Shown: positions 18,756 to 29,314 of the stretch, piece after piece
Layout of the letters: the number at the start of each line of letters is the position of its first letter
Numbering within the stretch: position 1 is the first letter of the stretch
Assembly (NCBI RefSeq): GCF_019669985.1
Contig: NZ_AP019782.1
Location: 3,342,001 to 3,406,000, forward strand
DNA: 64,000 nt
Direction of reading: 5' to 3'
Origin: Methylogaea oryzae
GTDB taxonomy: Bacteria > Pseudomonadota > Gammaproteobacteria > Methylococcales > Methylococcaceae
Translations under genes and position numbers: made by a program
The notes under the pieces: model-generated
Told to the model about the DNA's origin: nothing
The model's database searches: none
The model's input: only the letters and a program-made list of their open reading frames with translations

Positions 18756-19648
18756 TCATCAACGGCGTGACTATCGACGCGACCTTCGCCGAAGCCTTCC
18801 CCATGAAGGCGACGCGGGTCATCATTACCGCGCAGAACCATAAGTGGGCGCACATTTCGGCCCAGGCCATGACCGGCTTCGCCACCTCGGTGATCGCCTG
18901 CGGCTGCGAGGCCGGCATCGAGCGGGAGCTGGACCCGTCGGAAACCCCGGACGGCCGTCCCGGCGTCTCCGCCATGATTTTCGCCATGGGCGGCAAGGGC
19001 TTGGCCAAGCAGCTGGAAACCCGCGCCGGCCAGTGCGTGCTCACCTCGCCCACCTCGGCCCTGTTCGCCGGCATCGAGGAAGGCGACCAGATTCCCCTGG
19101 GCAAGAACCTGCGCTTTTTCGGCGACGGCTTCCAGATCGCCAAGCGTATCAACGGCAAGCGTTATTGGCGCGTGCCGGTAATGGACGGCGAATTCCTCAC
19201 CGAAGCCACCACCGGCATGGTGCCGGCCGTGGGCGGCGGCAATTTCCTGATCCTGGCCGAATCCCAACCCCAGGCCCTGGCGGCCTGCGAAGTGGCCATC
19301 GAGGCCATGAGGAAAGTGCCCAACGTCATCATGCCCTTCCCCGGCGGCGTGGTGCGTTCCGGCTCCAAGGTAGGCTCCAAATACAAAGCGCTGTCGGCCT
19401 CCACCAACGACGCGTTCTGCCCGACGCTGAAAGGCCAAACGAAGTCCGAGCTGTCGCCGGAAATCGAGTCGGTGATGGAAATCGTCATTGACGGCCTCAC
19501 CAAGGAGGACATCGACAAAGCCATGCGCGTCGGCATCGAAGCGGCCTGCAGCCTGGGCGCCGCCAACGGCATTCGCCGCATCAGCGCCGGCAACTACGGC
19601 GGCAAGCTGGGGCCGTTCCTCTTTCATTTGCAGGAGATCATGGCATGA
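18752..19648 (+). CDS. fhcD: Formylmethanofuran:H4MPT formyltransferase FhcD
   Basis: A 298-residue Ftr homologue that moves the formyl group between 5-formyl-H4MPT and methanofuran. The N-terminus MIINGVTIDATFAEAFPMKA is characteristic, and length matches the family (about 297-300). The start at 18752 overlaps the fhcA stop by 4 bp, and its own stop overlaps the fhcC start by 4 bp. The in-frame extension before 18752 lies inside fhcA. Confidence 0.96.
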   Translation: MIINGVTIDATFAEAFPMKATRVIITAQNHKWAHISAQAMTGFATSVIACGCEAGIERELDPSETPDGRPGVSAMIFAMGGKGLAKQLETRAGQCVLTSPTSALFAGIEEGDQIPLGKNLRFFGDGFQIAKRINGKRYWRVPVMDGEFLTEATTGMVPAVGGGNFLILAESQPQALAACEVAIEAMRKVPNVIMPFPGGVVRSGSKVGSKYKALSASTNDAFCPTLKGQTKSELSPEIESVMEIVIDGLTKEDIDKAMRVGIEAACSLGAANGIRRISAGNYGGKLGPFLFHLQEIMA

Positions 19649-20463
19649 GCGCCCTGACTTTCACCCTCAAGATCGCACCGCAGCAGCGCGTGGACGTGGC
19701 GCCGCTGACGCCGGACAATCTGGCGGGAAAATCCGCCGCCGATATCGCGGCCTTGGCGCTGCAGTGCGGCAACCGCACGCTGCGCGCCGATGAAGTCTTC
19801 GCCATCGAAGGCGACGACGCCGGCCAAGTCCGCTTCGCCAAGTCCTGCGCCAAGCTGGACTACATCGGCAAAGGCATGACTTCCGGCAGCATCAAAGTGG
19901 ACGGCGATGCCGGCGCCTATCTGGGCTTGCAGTTGAAGGGCGGCAATATCGAAGTGTCCGGCAACGTCGGCGCCTACGCCGCCTGCGAAATGAAGAAAGG
20001 CGAAATTCTCATCCGCGGCAACGCCGGCGACTTCCTCGGCGCGGCCCTGCCCGGCAACAAGAAAGGCATGGCCGGCGGCATCGTGGTGGTGAAAGGCAAC
20101 GCCGCCGACCGGGTCGGCGACCACATGCGGCGCGGCGCCATCCTCATCGAGGGCAACAGCGGCGCCTACCTGGGATCGCGCATGACCGCCGGCACCATCG
20201 CCGTGGCGGGAGCCGTGGGCGACCACCTGGGCTACGCCATGAACCGCGGCACCCTGCTGCTGCTGAAGGCGCCGGCGACCCTGCCGCCCACGTTCAACGA
20301 CTGCGGCAGCCATACCCTGGGCTTTTTGCCGCTGCTGCTGAAAAGCTTCCAAGGAACCGACAGCTGCTTCGGCGGCCTGGCCGGCAGCCTCAAGCGGGTG
20401 CGCCGTTATGCCGGCGATATGGCGGCCATGGGCAAGGGAGAAGTGCTGGTGGCATTGGGCTAA
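19645..20463 (+). CDS. fhcC: Formyltransferase/hydrolase complex subunit FhcC
   Basis: A 272-residue homologue of formylmethanofuran dehydrogenase subunit C. Residues from about 60 to 215 are a glycine-rich beta-helix of repeated units such as GNVGAYAACEMKKG, GNAGDFLG, GNAADRVGDHM and GNSGAYLGSRM, the fold also found in the glutamate synthase alpha subunit. It has a structural role in the Fhc complex. It is the last gene of fhcBADC, coupled to fhcD by an ATGA overlap. Confidence 0.95.
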   Translation: MSALTFTLKIAPQQRVDVAPLTPDNLAGKSAADIAALALQCGNRTLRADEVFAIEGDDAGQVRFAKSCAKLDYIGKGMTSGSIKVDGDAGAYLGLQLKGGNIEVSGNVGAYAACEMKKGEILIRGNAGDFLGAALPGNKKGMAGGIVVVKGNAADRVGDHMRRGAILIEGNSGAYLGSRMTAGTIAVAGAVGDHLGYAMNRGTLLLLKAPATLPPTFNDCGSHTLGFLPLLLKSFQGTDSCFGGLAGSLKRVRRYAGDMAAMGKGEVLVALG

Positions 20464-20553
20464 CAAGTTCTCAAAGCCGCCGCGGCATTGCTGCTAGAAT
20501 CGCCCCGAACCGATGCGGCCGACCTCCGCCTTAATACTGGACACTCACGCACC

Positions 20554-21075
20554 ATGAACACCGCCTATCACCTCCTGAGTTCGGCCCAACCGCTAGGCAC
20601 CAGCATCAACGAACGCGCCGCGATGCTGGACAAGACCCGCTGGGCCAGCGTGTTCAGCTTTCGGGAGCTGCAGAACCTCGCCTCCTACTTAGCCGCCTAC
20701 AAAATTTCCGAAGGGACGGTGATTCTCCAGGAGGGAGCGCGGGAGCTGTACCTTTGCCTGCTCATCGAGGGCAAGGTCAACGTTCTGAAGAAGGACTCGG
20801 CCCAGAGGGACCAGCTCATCGCCCACGTCAGCGCCGGCATGACGCTGGGAGAAATGGCCCTCATCGACGGCCAACCCCGCTCGGCCACCGCCGTGGCCGC
20901 GACGGACGCGGTGCTGCTGATCATGTCCAAAGACGAATTCCAGCGCCTGGTGAACGACACGCCTCGCCTGGCCCTCAAGCTATACGGCCACATGGCCAGC
21001 CTGCTCAGCCAGCGCCTCAGACAGGTAAGCGCCAAACTGGCCGACTACCTGCACGACGACGGTTATCTCGGTTAG
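20554..21075 (+). CDS. Cyclic nucleotide-binding domain protein
   Basis: A 173-residue, probably cytosolic protein consisting almost entirely of a cNMP-binding domain. EGTVILQEGARELYLCLLIEG marks the early beta strands, and the MTLGEMALIDGQPRSATA stretch is the phosphate-binding cassette with its Glu and Arg. No helix-turn-helix follows, so it is not a CRP-type regulator. The start at 20554 (MNTAYHLL) is preferred to an upstream frame-open ATG because the intervening text looks non-coding; no strong ribosome site is seen. It lies 90 bp past fhcC on the same strand. Its partner is unknown. Confidence 0.75.
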   Translation: MNTAYHLLSSAQPLGTSINERAAMLDKTRWASVFSFRELQNLASYLAAYKISEGTVILQEGARELYLCLLIEGKVNVLKKDSAQRDQLIAHVSAGMTLGEMALIDGQPRSATAVAATDAVLLIMSKDEFQRLVNDTPRLALKLYGHMASLLSQRLRQVSAKLADYLHDDGYLG

Positions 21076-21112
21076 CACGGCGGGTCCGATTGGCGGAACC
21101 GGAAAAGCTACC

Positions 21113-22771
21113 GTGCCCATCCCTCCGAAACCTAGCGGCAACCTAGCCGGCCTCTTGGCGCGCCACGCCTACCTCGCGATCGCGCTGATCGCCTTGTGGG
21201 TGGCCGCCGCCGGCACCTCGCAACTTCCGCTCAACGGCCACGAAGTGTACGTGGCGGAAACCGCCAGGGAGATGCAGGAGCGGGGGGATTGGCTGATCCC
21301 CCATTTCAACGGCCAGTTGCGGTTGAACAAGCCGCCGCTCAACTACTGGCTGACCGGCGCCATGGCTTGGCTGGCCGGCCAACAGCCGATCGAGGATTGG
21401 CACGCCCGCGCCGTGTCGGTCCTTGCCGCCACCGGCCTGGCCGTGTTGACGCTCGCCCTCGGCCGGCGCTTGTACAGCGACCGGCGGGTGAGCCTGCTGG
21501 GCGCGTTGCTGTTGGTTTCCAGCCTGGGCTTTTTCAGTTACAGCCACGACGCCCGGCCGGAAATGCTGTATGCGTTGTGCTGCATGGCGGGTTACACCGC
21601 CCTGGCCGAGGCCAGGCATCGCCAACAACGAAACCAAAACAGCGCAGCTGCCGCCTATGCCATGTGGCTGGCCTTCGCCCTGGCCACGCTGGCCAAGGGC
21701 CCACACGTGCCGGCCATGCTGCTGGCCGGCAGCGTCGGTTTCCTGCATTGGCGCGAACGCCAATCCTGGCGAGCCATCGGCCGGCTGCTGCGGCCTCTGA
21801 CCGGCATCCTGTTGGCCGCCGCCATCGCCGCCCCCTGGTGGTGGTGGTTGCGCCGGCACATCGGCGCCGACACCCTGTCCCATAGCCAACTGGGCGGCGC
21901 CTTGCTTAAGCTGGATTGGCGCCAGATACTCAACCCTTATCATTTCATCCGCATCCTGCAATTGCTGCTGCCCTGGTCGCTGCTGTTGCCCCTCGCCTTG
22001 GGGCTGGCCTGGCGGCAACGGCTGCTGAGCCGCGAAAGCCTGTGGCTACTGACGCTGATCGCGGTATCCGCCGTGATATTAGGCTTCGGATCGCAGCGCC
22101 GCTGGTTTTATATGCTGCCCCTGCTGCCGGCCTTATGCCTCCCCTTGGCCGAAGCGCTGGTGAAACTGGCCGACGACGCCGGCCGGCGCCGCTGGTTGGC
22201 GAATGCCGTTACCGGCTTGTGGCTGTTGGTAGCCGCAACCAGCGTGTTCCTGTTCTTCCGCCCCGGCTGCTGCGATGAAGGAAACTGGCCGGCGCTGCTT
22301 GCCGCGCTAGCGGTGGCAGTTGCCTGGCTGGCGGCGTTGATCGTGCGCCTGCGTCGGCCGGAAAACGGGTGGAGTGGATTGGCGGGGTCTTCCCTGGCCC
22401 TGGCCGCCATGCTGGCCTTGCTCGGCGACTCGCCCGCGCTGTGGGGGCCGGAACGGTTCGATGTCAGACAGGCCCTCACCGCTGTCGCCCCTCACCTGGA
22501 TGCCGACACGCAAATCGTAAGCCTGGGGGATAGCCCCATGGCCTGCATTTTTTACCTACAGCGCCAGGTGACGAGGGTAGACAGCCTGGAAGAGCTGAGC
22601 GAAACTCTGGCCCGCGCCCGCCGGCCAACGCTGGTCATCGTCGACAACGGCCGAGTCGCGGAACTCCCGGCGGCCTGGCGGCAGGAACGGTTGGCGGCCA
22701 TGCCGGACGGCACGGAAGAACCCAAAACCTTTTTACTGTTACAACCCCCACGTCCAACCGACTCACCTTGA
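21113..22771 (+). CDS. ArnT/PMT-family membrane glycosyltransferase
   Basis: A 552-residue polytopic protein starting at GTG 21113. Early text LPLNGHEVYVAETAREM has the acidic residue typical of GT-C enzymes after the first membrane helix (DE or HE pair), and LRLNKPPLNYWLTGA resembles the ArnT/PMT KPPL region. About ten hydrophobic segments follow, and a soluble C-terminal part begins near residue 450. ArnT-type enzymes move a polyprenyl-linked sugar to lipid A or another periplasmic acceptor. It ends 12 bp before a QseB-like regulator, so it may be controlled with, or by, that two-component system. The acceptor is unknown. Confidence 0.8.
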   Translation: MPIPPKPSGNLAGLLARHAYLAIALIALWVAAAGTSQLPLNGHEVYVAETAREMQERGDWLIPHFNGQLRLNKPPLNYWLTGAMAWLAGQQPIEDWHARAVSVLAATGLAVLTLALGRRLYSDRRVSLLGALLLVSSLGFFSYSHDARPEMLYALCCMAGYTALAEARHRQQRNQNSAAAAYAMWLAFALATLAKGPHVPAMLLAGSVGFLHWRERQSWRAIGRLLRPLTGILLAAAIAAPWWWWLRRHIGADTLSHSQLGGALLKLDWRQILNPYHFIRILQLLLPWSLLLPLALGLAWRQRLLSRESLWLLTLIAVSAVILGFGSQRRWFYMLPLLPALCLPLAEALVKLADDAGRRRWLANAVTGLWLLVAATSVFLFFRPGCCDEGNWPALLAALAVAVAWLAALIVRLRRPENGWSGLAGSSLALAAMLALLGDSPALWGPERFDVRQALTAVAPHLDADTQIVSLGDSPMACIFYLQRQVTRVDSLEELSETLARARRPTLVIVDNGRVAELPAAWRQERLAAMPDGTEEPKTFLLLQPPRPTDSP

Positions 22772-22783
22772 GGTAAGACATCC

Positions 22784-23455
22784 ATGCGCCTTTTATTGGT
22801 GGAAGACGATCAATTGCTGGGAGACGGGCTGAAAACCGCCCTCAGCCAAGAAGGCTACGCCGTGGATTGGGTCAGCGACGGCCCCGCCGCGAGCCTGGCC
22901 TTGCAGACTCATACCTATGAACTGGCGGTGTTGGACCTCAACTTGCCCGGCAAATCGGGCCTGGATGTGTTGCGCGACATGCGGCGCTCCCAAATAGCCA
23001 CGCCGGTATTGATCCTCACCGCCCGAGACACCGTAACCGACCGCGTCGAGGGACTGGACAGCGGCGCCGACGACTACCTGCAAAAGCCGTTCGAGCTGGA
23101 CGAGCTCTGCGCCCGCCTGCGCGCCCTGCTGCGCCGGGGCCAGGGCCGCAGCACCCCGACCGTGATCCACGGCGACGTGGAACTGGACCCCGCGGCCCAC
23201 AAAGTCTTCAACAAAGGCCGCGAAGTGGAACTGTCCTTGCGGGAATACGAGCTGCTCAAGTTCCTGCTGGACAATCGCGGCCGCGCCGTCTCCCGCGCCC
23301 GCATCGAGGAAGCGCTCTACCCGTGGAACGCGGAGATCGAAAGCAACGCCATCGAAGTGCACGTGCATCACCTGCGCAAAAAACTGGACACCAACCTGAT
23401 CCGCACCTTGCGCGGCGTCGGCTACATCATCGACACGCCGCAAGAACAGCCGTGA
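22784..23455 (+). CDS. OmpR-family response regulator, QseB/PmrA-like
   Basis: A 223-residue regulator with an N-terminal receiver domain (acidic pocket LLVEDD, phosphoacceptor Asp51 in AVLDLNLPGKSG, Lys in YLQKPF) and a C-terminal winged-helix DNA-binding domain (LSLREYELLKFL, then EVHVHHLRKKLD and RTLRGVGYII). Length and both domains are complete. Its stop overlaps the GTG start of the histidine kinase gene, so it and the kinase form a classic two-component pair. A link to envelope modification through the upstream ArnT-like gene is inference. Confidence 0.92.
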   Translation: MRLLLVEDDQLLGDGLKTALSQEGYAVDWVSDGPAASLALQTHTYELAVLDLNLPGKSGLDVLRDMRRSQIATPVLILTARDTVTDRVEGLDSGADDYLQKPFELDELCARLRALLRRGQGRSTPTVIHGDVELDPAAHKVFNKGREVELSLREYELLKFLLDNRGRAVSRARIEEALYPWNAEIESNAIEVHVHHLRKKLDTNLIRTLRGVGYIIDTPQEQP

Positions 23456-24840
23456 ACTACTCCCTGCGCCGCGTCCTGCTGGCCACCCTGCTGCCCACCG
23501 CCACGCTGATCTGGGCGGTGACGGGGGCCATCAGCTACCGCGACGCGCGCAATGAACTCGCCGAACTGTTCGACGCGGAAATGGCCCAATCCGCGCACTT
23601 TCTGCTGGCCTTGGCCAACGGCGGACTCAACCCCGACACGCTGGACTCGGCCGAAGCCGAACACATCGTGCTGAGCGCCGAGGCGGTCGAACTCGAACAT
23701 AAATACGAAAAAAAACTGGCACGCCAATTGTGGCAGGGCCACCAGCGGCTGCTGCTGCGCACCGCCGACGCACCCCTGGAACCGCTTGCCGACACCAGCA
23801 GCGGCTACAGCCTGGCCCAAGTCAACGGCCAAACCTGGCACGTCTACACGCTGAGCGACGAAGCCGGCCGTTTCACCGTGCACATCGGCCAAAGCGCCGA
23901 CATGCGCGAAAAAATCACCGACGACATCACCCGCGACCAGTTTTGGCAGTTCCTGGTGGGCATTCCGCTGCTGGCGATGCTCATCTGGCTGGTGATCGGC
24001 CGCGTGCTACGCCCCTTGGCGGACTTGGTGGACGAGGTGGAACGGCGGGAAGACAACCTGCTCACGCCGCTGCACGTCGATCACGTGCCGCACGAGGTGA
24101 AACCCCTGGCCGACGCCTTCAATAGCCTGCTGGAACGCCTGGCTCTGGTGTTCGACCACGAGCGCCGCTTTACCGCCGACGCCGCGCACGAACTCCGCAC
24201 GCCCCTGGCCGGCATCAAAACCCAAGCCGACGTGGCCATACGGGCCACGGACGACGAAGTGCGCAACAAAGCGCTGCATCAAATCAAGCACGGCGTCCAT
24301 CGCATGGACCATTTGGTGGGCCAGTTGCTCACCCTGGCCCGCCTAGACCCGGAAACGGGACGGCTCACGCCGCAGCCTGTGGATATCAACGATGCGGCGG
24401 CGTTCACCGTGGCCCAGCTCGAAAACGCCGCGTTAGATAAAAATATTCGGCTCGACAACCGACTGCAAAGCCGATGCCGCATCAAAGGCCACCAGCAAAT
24501 GCTCGAGGTGCTGGTCCGCAATCTGCTGGACAACGCCATTCGCTACACGCCGAAAGGCGGGCGGGTATCAATCGCAACGGAAGACGCGCCGCAACGGGTG
24601 CGGCTGACGGTGGAAGACAGCGGACCGGGCATCCCGGAACAAGCGCGGGAACAGGTGTTCCAGCGTTTCTACCGCCACCTGGAGACCGCCCATCAGCAGC
24701 CCGGCAGCGGCCTGGGCCTATCCATCGTGGAGCGCATCACAAGGCTCCACGGCGCCGACATCGATCTGCAAACGTCGGAATGGGGCGGATTGAAAGTTGT
24801 CGTGGAGTTTCCTTCCCTCGCCTCGAGGGACGGCGCATAG
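23452..24840 (+). CDS. Sensor histidine kinase, QseC/PmrB-like
   Basis: A 462-residue membrane kinase. The GTG at 23452 overlaps the regulator stop (GTGA); the long in-frame extension before it lies inside the regulator gene. There is one membrane helix near residues 8-27, a periplasmic domain of about 130 residues, a second helix (QFLVGIPLLAMLIWLVIG), a HAMP-like linker, the phosphoacceptor motif DAAHELRTPLAGI, the N-box LLDNAIRYTPKGG and the G-boxes DSGPGIPE and GSGLGLSIV. All catalytic motifs are intact. It presumably phosphorylates the adjacent QseB-like regulator. Confidence 0.92.
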   Translation: MNYSLRRVLLATLLPTATLIWAVTGAISYRDARNELAELFDAEMAQSAHFLLALANGGLNPDTLDSAEAEHIVLSAEAVELEHKYEKKLARQLWQGHQRLLLRTADAPLEPLADTSSGYSLAQVNGQTWHVYTLSDEAGRFTVHIGQSADMREKITDDITRDQFWQFLVGIPLLAMLIWLVIGRVLRPLADLVDEVERREDNLLTPLHVDHVPHEVKPLADAFNSLLERLALVFDHERRFTADAAHELRTPLAGIKTQADVAIRATDDEVRNKALHQIKHGVHRMDHLVGQLLTLARLDPETGRLTPQPVDINDAAAFTVAQLENAALDKNIRLDNRLQSRCRIKGHQQMLEVLVRNLLDNAIRYTPKGGRVSIATEDAPQRVRLTVEDSGPGIPEQAREQVFQRFYRHLETAHQQPGSGLGLSIVERITRLHGADIDLQTSEWGGLKVVVEFPSLASRDGA

Positions 24841-24856
24841 CGCCCGGGCCGAATCC

Positions 24857-25060
24857 CTAAGCCGCCGGAAGGCAAGCGTCGAGCAGCGCCGTTTCTTTCA
24901 GCGCCTCCTGGATGATCTTGCCGGCCTCGCGGGAGCAAAGCCCGCAGTCGCTGCAAGCGCCGCACTCCTGCCGCAAGTGCCGCAAATGGGACACCCTGCC
25001 GTCTAGGACCGCGTGACGAATCTGGCTATCGGTAACTTTCTTGCAGATACAAACGTACAT
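24857..25060 (-). CDS. bfd: Bacterioferritin-associated ferredoxin Bfd
   Basis: A 67-residue [2Fe-2S] protein that reduces the iron core of bacterioferritin to release Fe2+. It starts MYVCICKKVTDSQ, giving the CxC pair (Cys4, Cys6), and the second pair lies within CGACSDCGLC. The ATG at 25060 gives the universal Bfd N-terminus; the longer open frame is rejected. It is downstream of bfr on the same strand, with a Fur-box-like sequence in the spacer, which fits the known iron-starvation induction of bfd. Confidence 0.93.
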   Translation of the reverse strand: MYVCICKKVTDSQIRHAVLDGRVSHLRHLRQECGACSDCGLCSREAGKIIQEALKETALLDACLPAA

Positions 25061-25097
25061 GGATGCCTGCCTCGGGGGACACGCATCCATGTTACGA

Positions 25098-25116
25098 TAT
25101 AATGCAAACCATTATC
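25098..25116 (-). promoter_or_regulatory. Fur-box-like operator before bfd
   Basis: A 19-bp stretch reading TATAATGCAAACCATTATC matches 15 of 19 positions of the Fur consensus (GATAATGATAATCATTATC). It lies 38 bp upstream of the bfd start and 19 bases past the bfr stop. This suggests bfd has its own iron-repressed promoter. Pattern match only. Confidence 0.55.
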
Positions 25117-25134
25117 AATAAGAAGCGAGAGAAC

Positions 25135-25602
25135 TTACATCTGCGATTGCAAATAGTTGGGCAAACCGATCTTCTCGATCAAGCCCAGCTGAATCTCCAG
25201 CCAGCGGGTGTGGTCTTCCTCGGTGTCTTTCAGCAGCACTTGCAGGATATCGCGGGTTTCGTAGTCGCGCGCCGACTCGCAATAAGCCATCACTTCCTTC
25301 AAATCGTCGATGACCCGGTATTCCACCGCCAAATCGTTGCGCAGCATTTGCTCCACGTCCCGGCCCACGTTGACCGGCGCACGGGTCACCACGTCCGGCG
25401 TGCCTTCCAGGAACAGAATGCGCTGAATCAGGCTACTGGCGTGAGTCTGTTCTTCCTGCATTTCGTGTTCCACATGCGCGTGGAGCTTGCTGAAGCCCCA
25501 TTCCTGGTACATGCGGGAATGGATGAAATACTGGTCGATGGCGGCCAACTCGCCTGCCAACAACCGGTTGAGATGCTGGATCACTTTGCCGTCGCCTTTC
25601 AT
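25135..25602 (-). CDS. bfr: Bacterioferritin, ferroxidase type without Met52
   Basis: A 155-residue four-helix iron-storage subunit. Ferroxidase ligands are all present: Glu18, Glu51, His54, Glu94, and the ExxH pair Glu128/His131. At position 52, where haem-binding bacterioferritins use Met, this protein has Gln (EEQTHAS). It therefore resembles the ferroxidase-competent, haem-poor subunit that some proteobacteria pair with a second Bfr. It is followed by bfd on the same strand, its electron-donor partner. Confidence 0.93.
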   Translation of the reverse strand: MKGDGKVIQHLNRLLAGELAAIDQYFIHSRMYQEWGFSKLHAHVEHEMQEEQTHASSLIQRILFLEGTPDVVTRAPVNVGRDVEQMLRNDLAVEYRVIDDLKEVMAYCESARDYETRDILQVLLKDTEEDHTRWLEIQLGLIEKIGLPNYLQSQM

Positions 25603-25740
25603 GCTGCCGCCCCCTGTGCGATGCCCGGCCGGAAAGGCCGGAATTGCGTATACTATGCCGCTTGACGCTGCAACTCACCGCCAAGCGACGCCTTGCGGCA
25701 GATTACCATAACAACAATGACGGTGACACGGTAACCCACC

Positions 25741-26265
25741 ATGACTGAAATCCAATACGAAGTGCGCGAACAGGACCTGTTCGCCTTCAACGAGCACTTG
25801 CTGCAAGAATCCAAACCCATGCAGAAAGCCATGCGCCGCCACCAGGTGACGATACCCGGCCTGCTGTCCATCGCGGTGCTGGTACTGTGGTTCTACTACC
25901 AAGAATCCTCCACGGCCATCATATTCATGGCCTTGGCCGTCGCCTGGGCGGCGTTGGCGCCCCGCTACTTCCGCTGGAGCACGCGGCGCCAGTTGAACCG
26001 CTTGTACACGGAAGAGGAAAAAGTCAGCGTCATGGGCCGCTACACCCTGCGCATCGAGCCCTCCCATCTGGTGGAAGTGGGCCCCAACGGCAACGCCTCC
26101 AACGTAGCCTGGAGCGAGCTGTTGCGAGTGGAGCTCACCGCCAAATACGCCTTCATCTTCCTCTCCCTCAACACCGCGCTGGTCGTTCCCCGCGACACCG
26201 TCAGCCAGGGCGACTTGCACGAGTTCGTGCGCTTAGCGGACGAGCGCATCTCCGCCGCCGAATAA
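25741..26265 (+). CDS. YcxB-like membrane protein
   Basis: A 174-residue protein. The N-terminal 45 residues (MTEIQYEVREQDLFAFNEHL) are followed by two closely spaced membrane helices (about 48-85) and a soluble C-terminal domain (LRIEPSHLVEVGPNGNASNVAWSELLRVE, ending FVRLADERI). This arrangement matches the YcxB-like family, small membrane proteins with a PH-like cytosolic domain and unknown function. It is divergent from bfr and stands alone. Confidence in the family is moderate. Confidence 0.65.
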   Translation: MTEIQYEVREQDLFAFNEHLLQESKPMQKAMRRHQVTIPGLLSIAVLVLWFYYQESSTAIIFMALAVAWAALAPRYFRWSTRRQLNRLYTEEEKVSVMGRYTLRIEPSHLVEVGPNGNASNVAWSELLRVELTAKYAFIFLSLNTALVVPRDTVSQGDLHEFVRLADERISAAE

Positions 26266-26327
26266 CCCCCAGCGCACATGGCGCAAACGCTTCCGTAAAC
26301 ATGCTAAGCGCCCGCGCCATGAGCGCT

Positions 26328-26428
26328 TCCCTCACCCCAACCCAACCATACCGGACCATCCTGTCCGGTACCCTGCGGGCTAGTGCAAATTCGCTCCAGG
26401 CGAATTTGTCCCACTGGGAGAGGGCGAG
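26328..26428. repeat. Interrupted copy of the CCCTCTCCC palindromic repeat (repeat A)
   Basis: The two ends, CCCTCACCCCAACCC and CCCACTGGGAGAGGGCGAG, correspond to the halves of the repeat seen at 54801, 59513 and 62156. Here they are separated by about 65 bp that itself holds two hairpins (TACCGGAC with GTCCGGTA, and CAAATTCGC with GCGAATTTG). It lies between the YcxB-like gene and yheS and is probably an intergenic mobile or RNA-processing element. Confidence 0.6.
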
Positions 26429-26461
26429 CAAGGATGCTGCGATTTTTATAATGCACGCGCC

Positions 26462-28363
<1,902 letters not shown>

Positions 28364-28450
28364 AACCGCCCGCCCCACCCTGGCGGCGCAGTCCCGCCAC
28401 ACGCCATCCCCCACAAGAGCTATATTTCAAGGGAAGCCAAGGAGTCTCCC

Positions 28451-29296
28451 ATGAAGCAGCTAGCCAGTGAGCTGGTATCCGATGTAGGCGGATTGATCAC
28501 CCTGCCGGACATTTACCTGAAGATCGATCGTTTGGTCAACGACCCCAAGTCGTCCACCGCCGACATCGCCAAGGTGGTCAGCCAAGACGCCTCCTTTACC
28601 GCCCGGCTGCTGCAAGTCGCCAACAGCGCGCTGTACAGTGCCCCGTCCTCGGTGGACAGCGTCCCCAAAGCCATATCGATCATCGGCATTGCGCAAATAC
28701 GCAACCTGGCGCTATCCATATCCGTCGCCAAAAGCTTCGGCGGCCTGCTCAACGAGCTGGTCTCCATGGAGAACTTCTGGCGCCACAGCCAATTCTGCGC
28801 TCTGGCCGCCCGGCAACTGGCCAAGGAAGCCCGCCGCTGCGACCCGGACACGCTGTTCACCGCCGGCCTGCTGCACGATATCGGCGAGTTGATCATCTTC
28901 AACCGCTTGCCGGAACAAGCCAAGGAGACGCTGCTGCTGGTGCTGGACAGCCAGGACGAAATGCCCATCCATGAAGCGGAAAAGCAGGTGCTCGGCCTGG
29001 ACCACACCGACGTGGGCGGCGAGCTGGCCAAGCTATGGCATTTGCCCAGCGTACTGATCGAATGCATCGCCTGCCACCACAATCTCGCGGCCTGCAACAG
29101 CCATCCCCGGGAAACCGCGCTGGTGCACATCGCCAACGTCGCCGCCCTGATGGCGGAGCTGGACACGCTCGAACCGGACGACGTGCCGCCCATCGATCCC
29201 TACGCCTGGGAAGTCACCGGACTCACGCCGGCGTCCCTGGAACCGGTAGTCCGCTTCATCCAGGCGGAAATCGTCGAAATCGCAAAACTGTTCTGA
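28451..29296 (+). CDS. HDOD domain protein
   Basis: A 281-residue protein with a single HDOD domain: LITLPDIYLKIDRL at the start, SFTARLLQVANSALYSAP, and LLHDIGELIIFNRLP in place of the HD catalytic site, then IACHHN. HDOD proteins are regulatory modules in motility, biofilm and stress signalling. A cheD gene follows 18 bp later on the same strand, suggesting a joint role in chemotaxis or receptor adaptation. A ribosome site (AGGAG) lies before the ATG. Confidence 0.85.
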   Translation: MKQLASELVSDVGGLITLPDIYLKIDRLVNDPKSSTADIAKVVSQDASFTARLLQVANSALYSAPSSVDSVPKAISIIGIAQIRNLALSISVAKSFGGLLNELVSMENFWRHSQFCALAARQLAKEARRCDPDTLFTAGLLHDIGELIIFNRLPEQAKETLLLVLDSQDEMPIHEAEKQVLGLDHTDVGGELAKLWHLPSVLIECIACHHNLAACNSHPRETALVHIANVAALMAELDTLEPDDVPPIDPYAWEVTGLTPASLEPVVRFIQAEIVEIAKLF

Positions 29297-29314
29297 TCGC
29301 GGGCATCCATTCCA

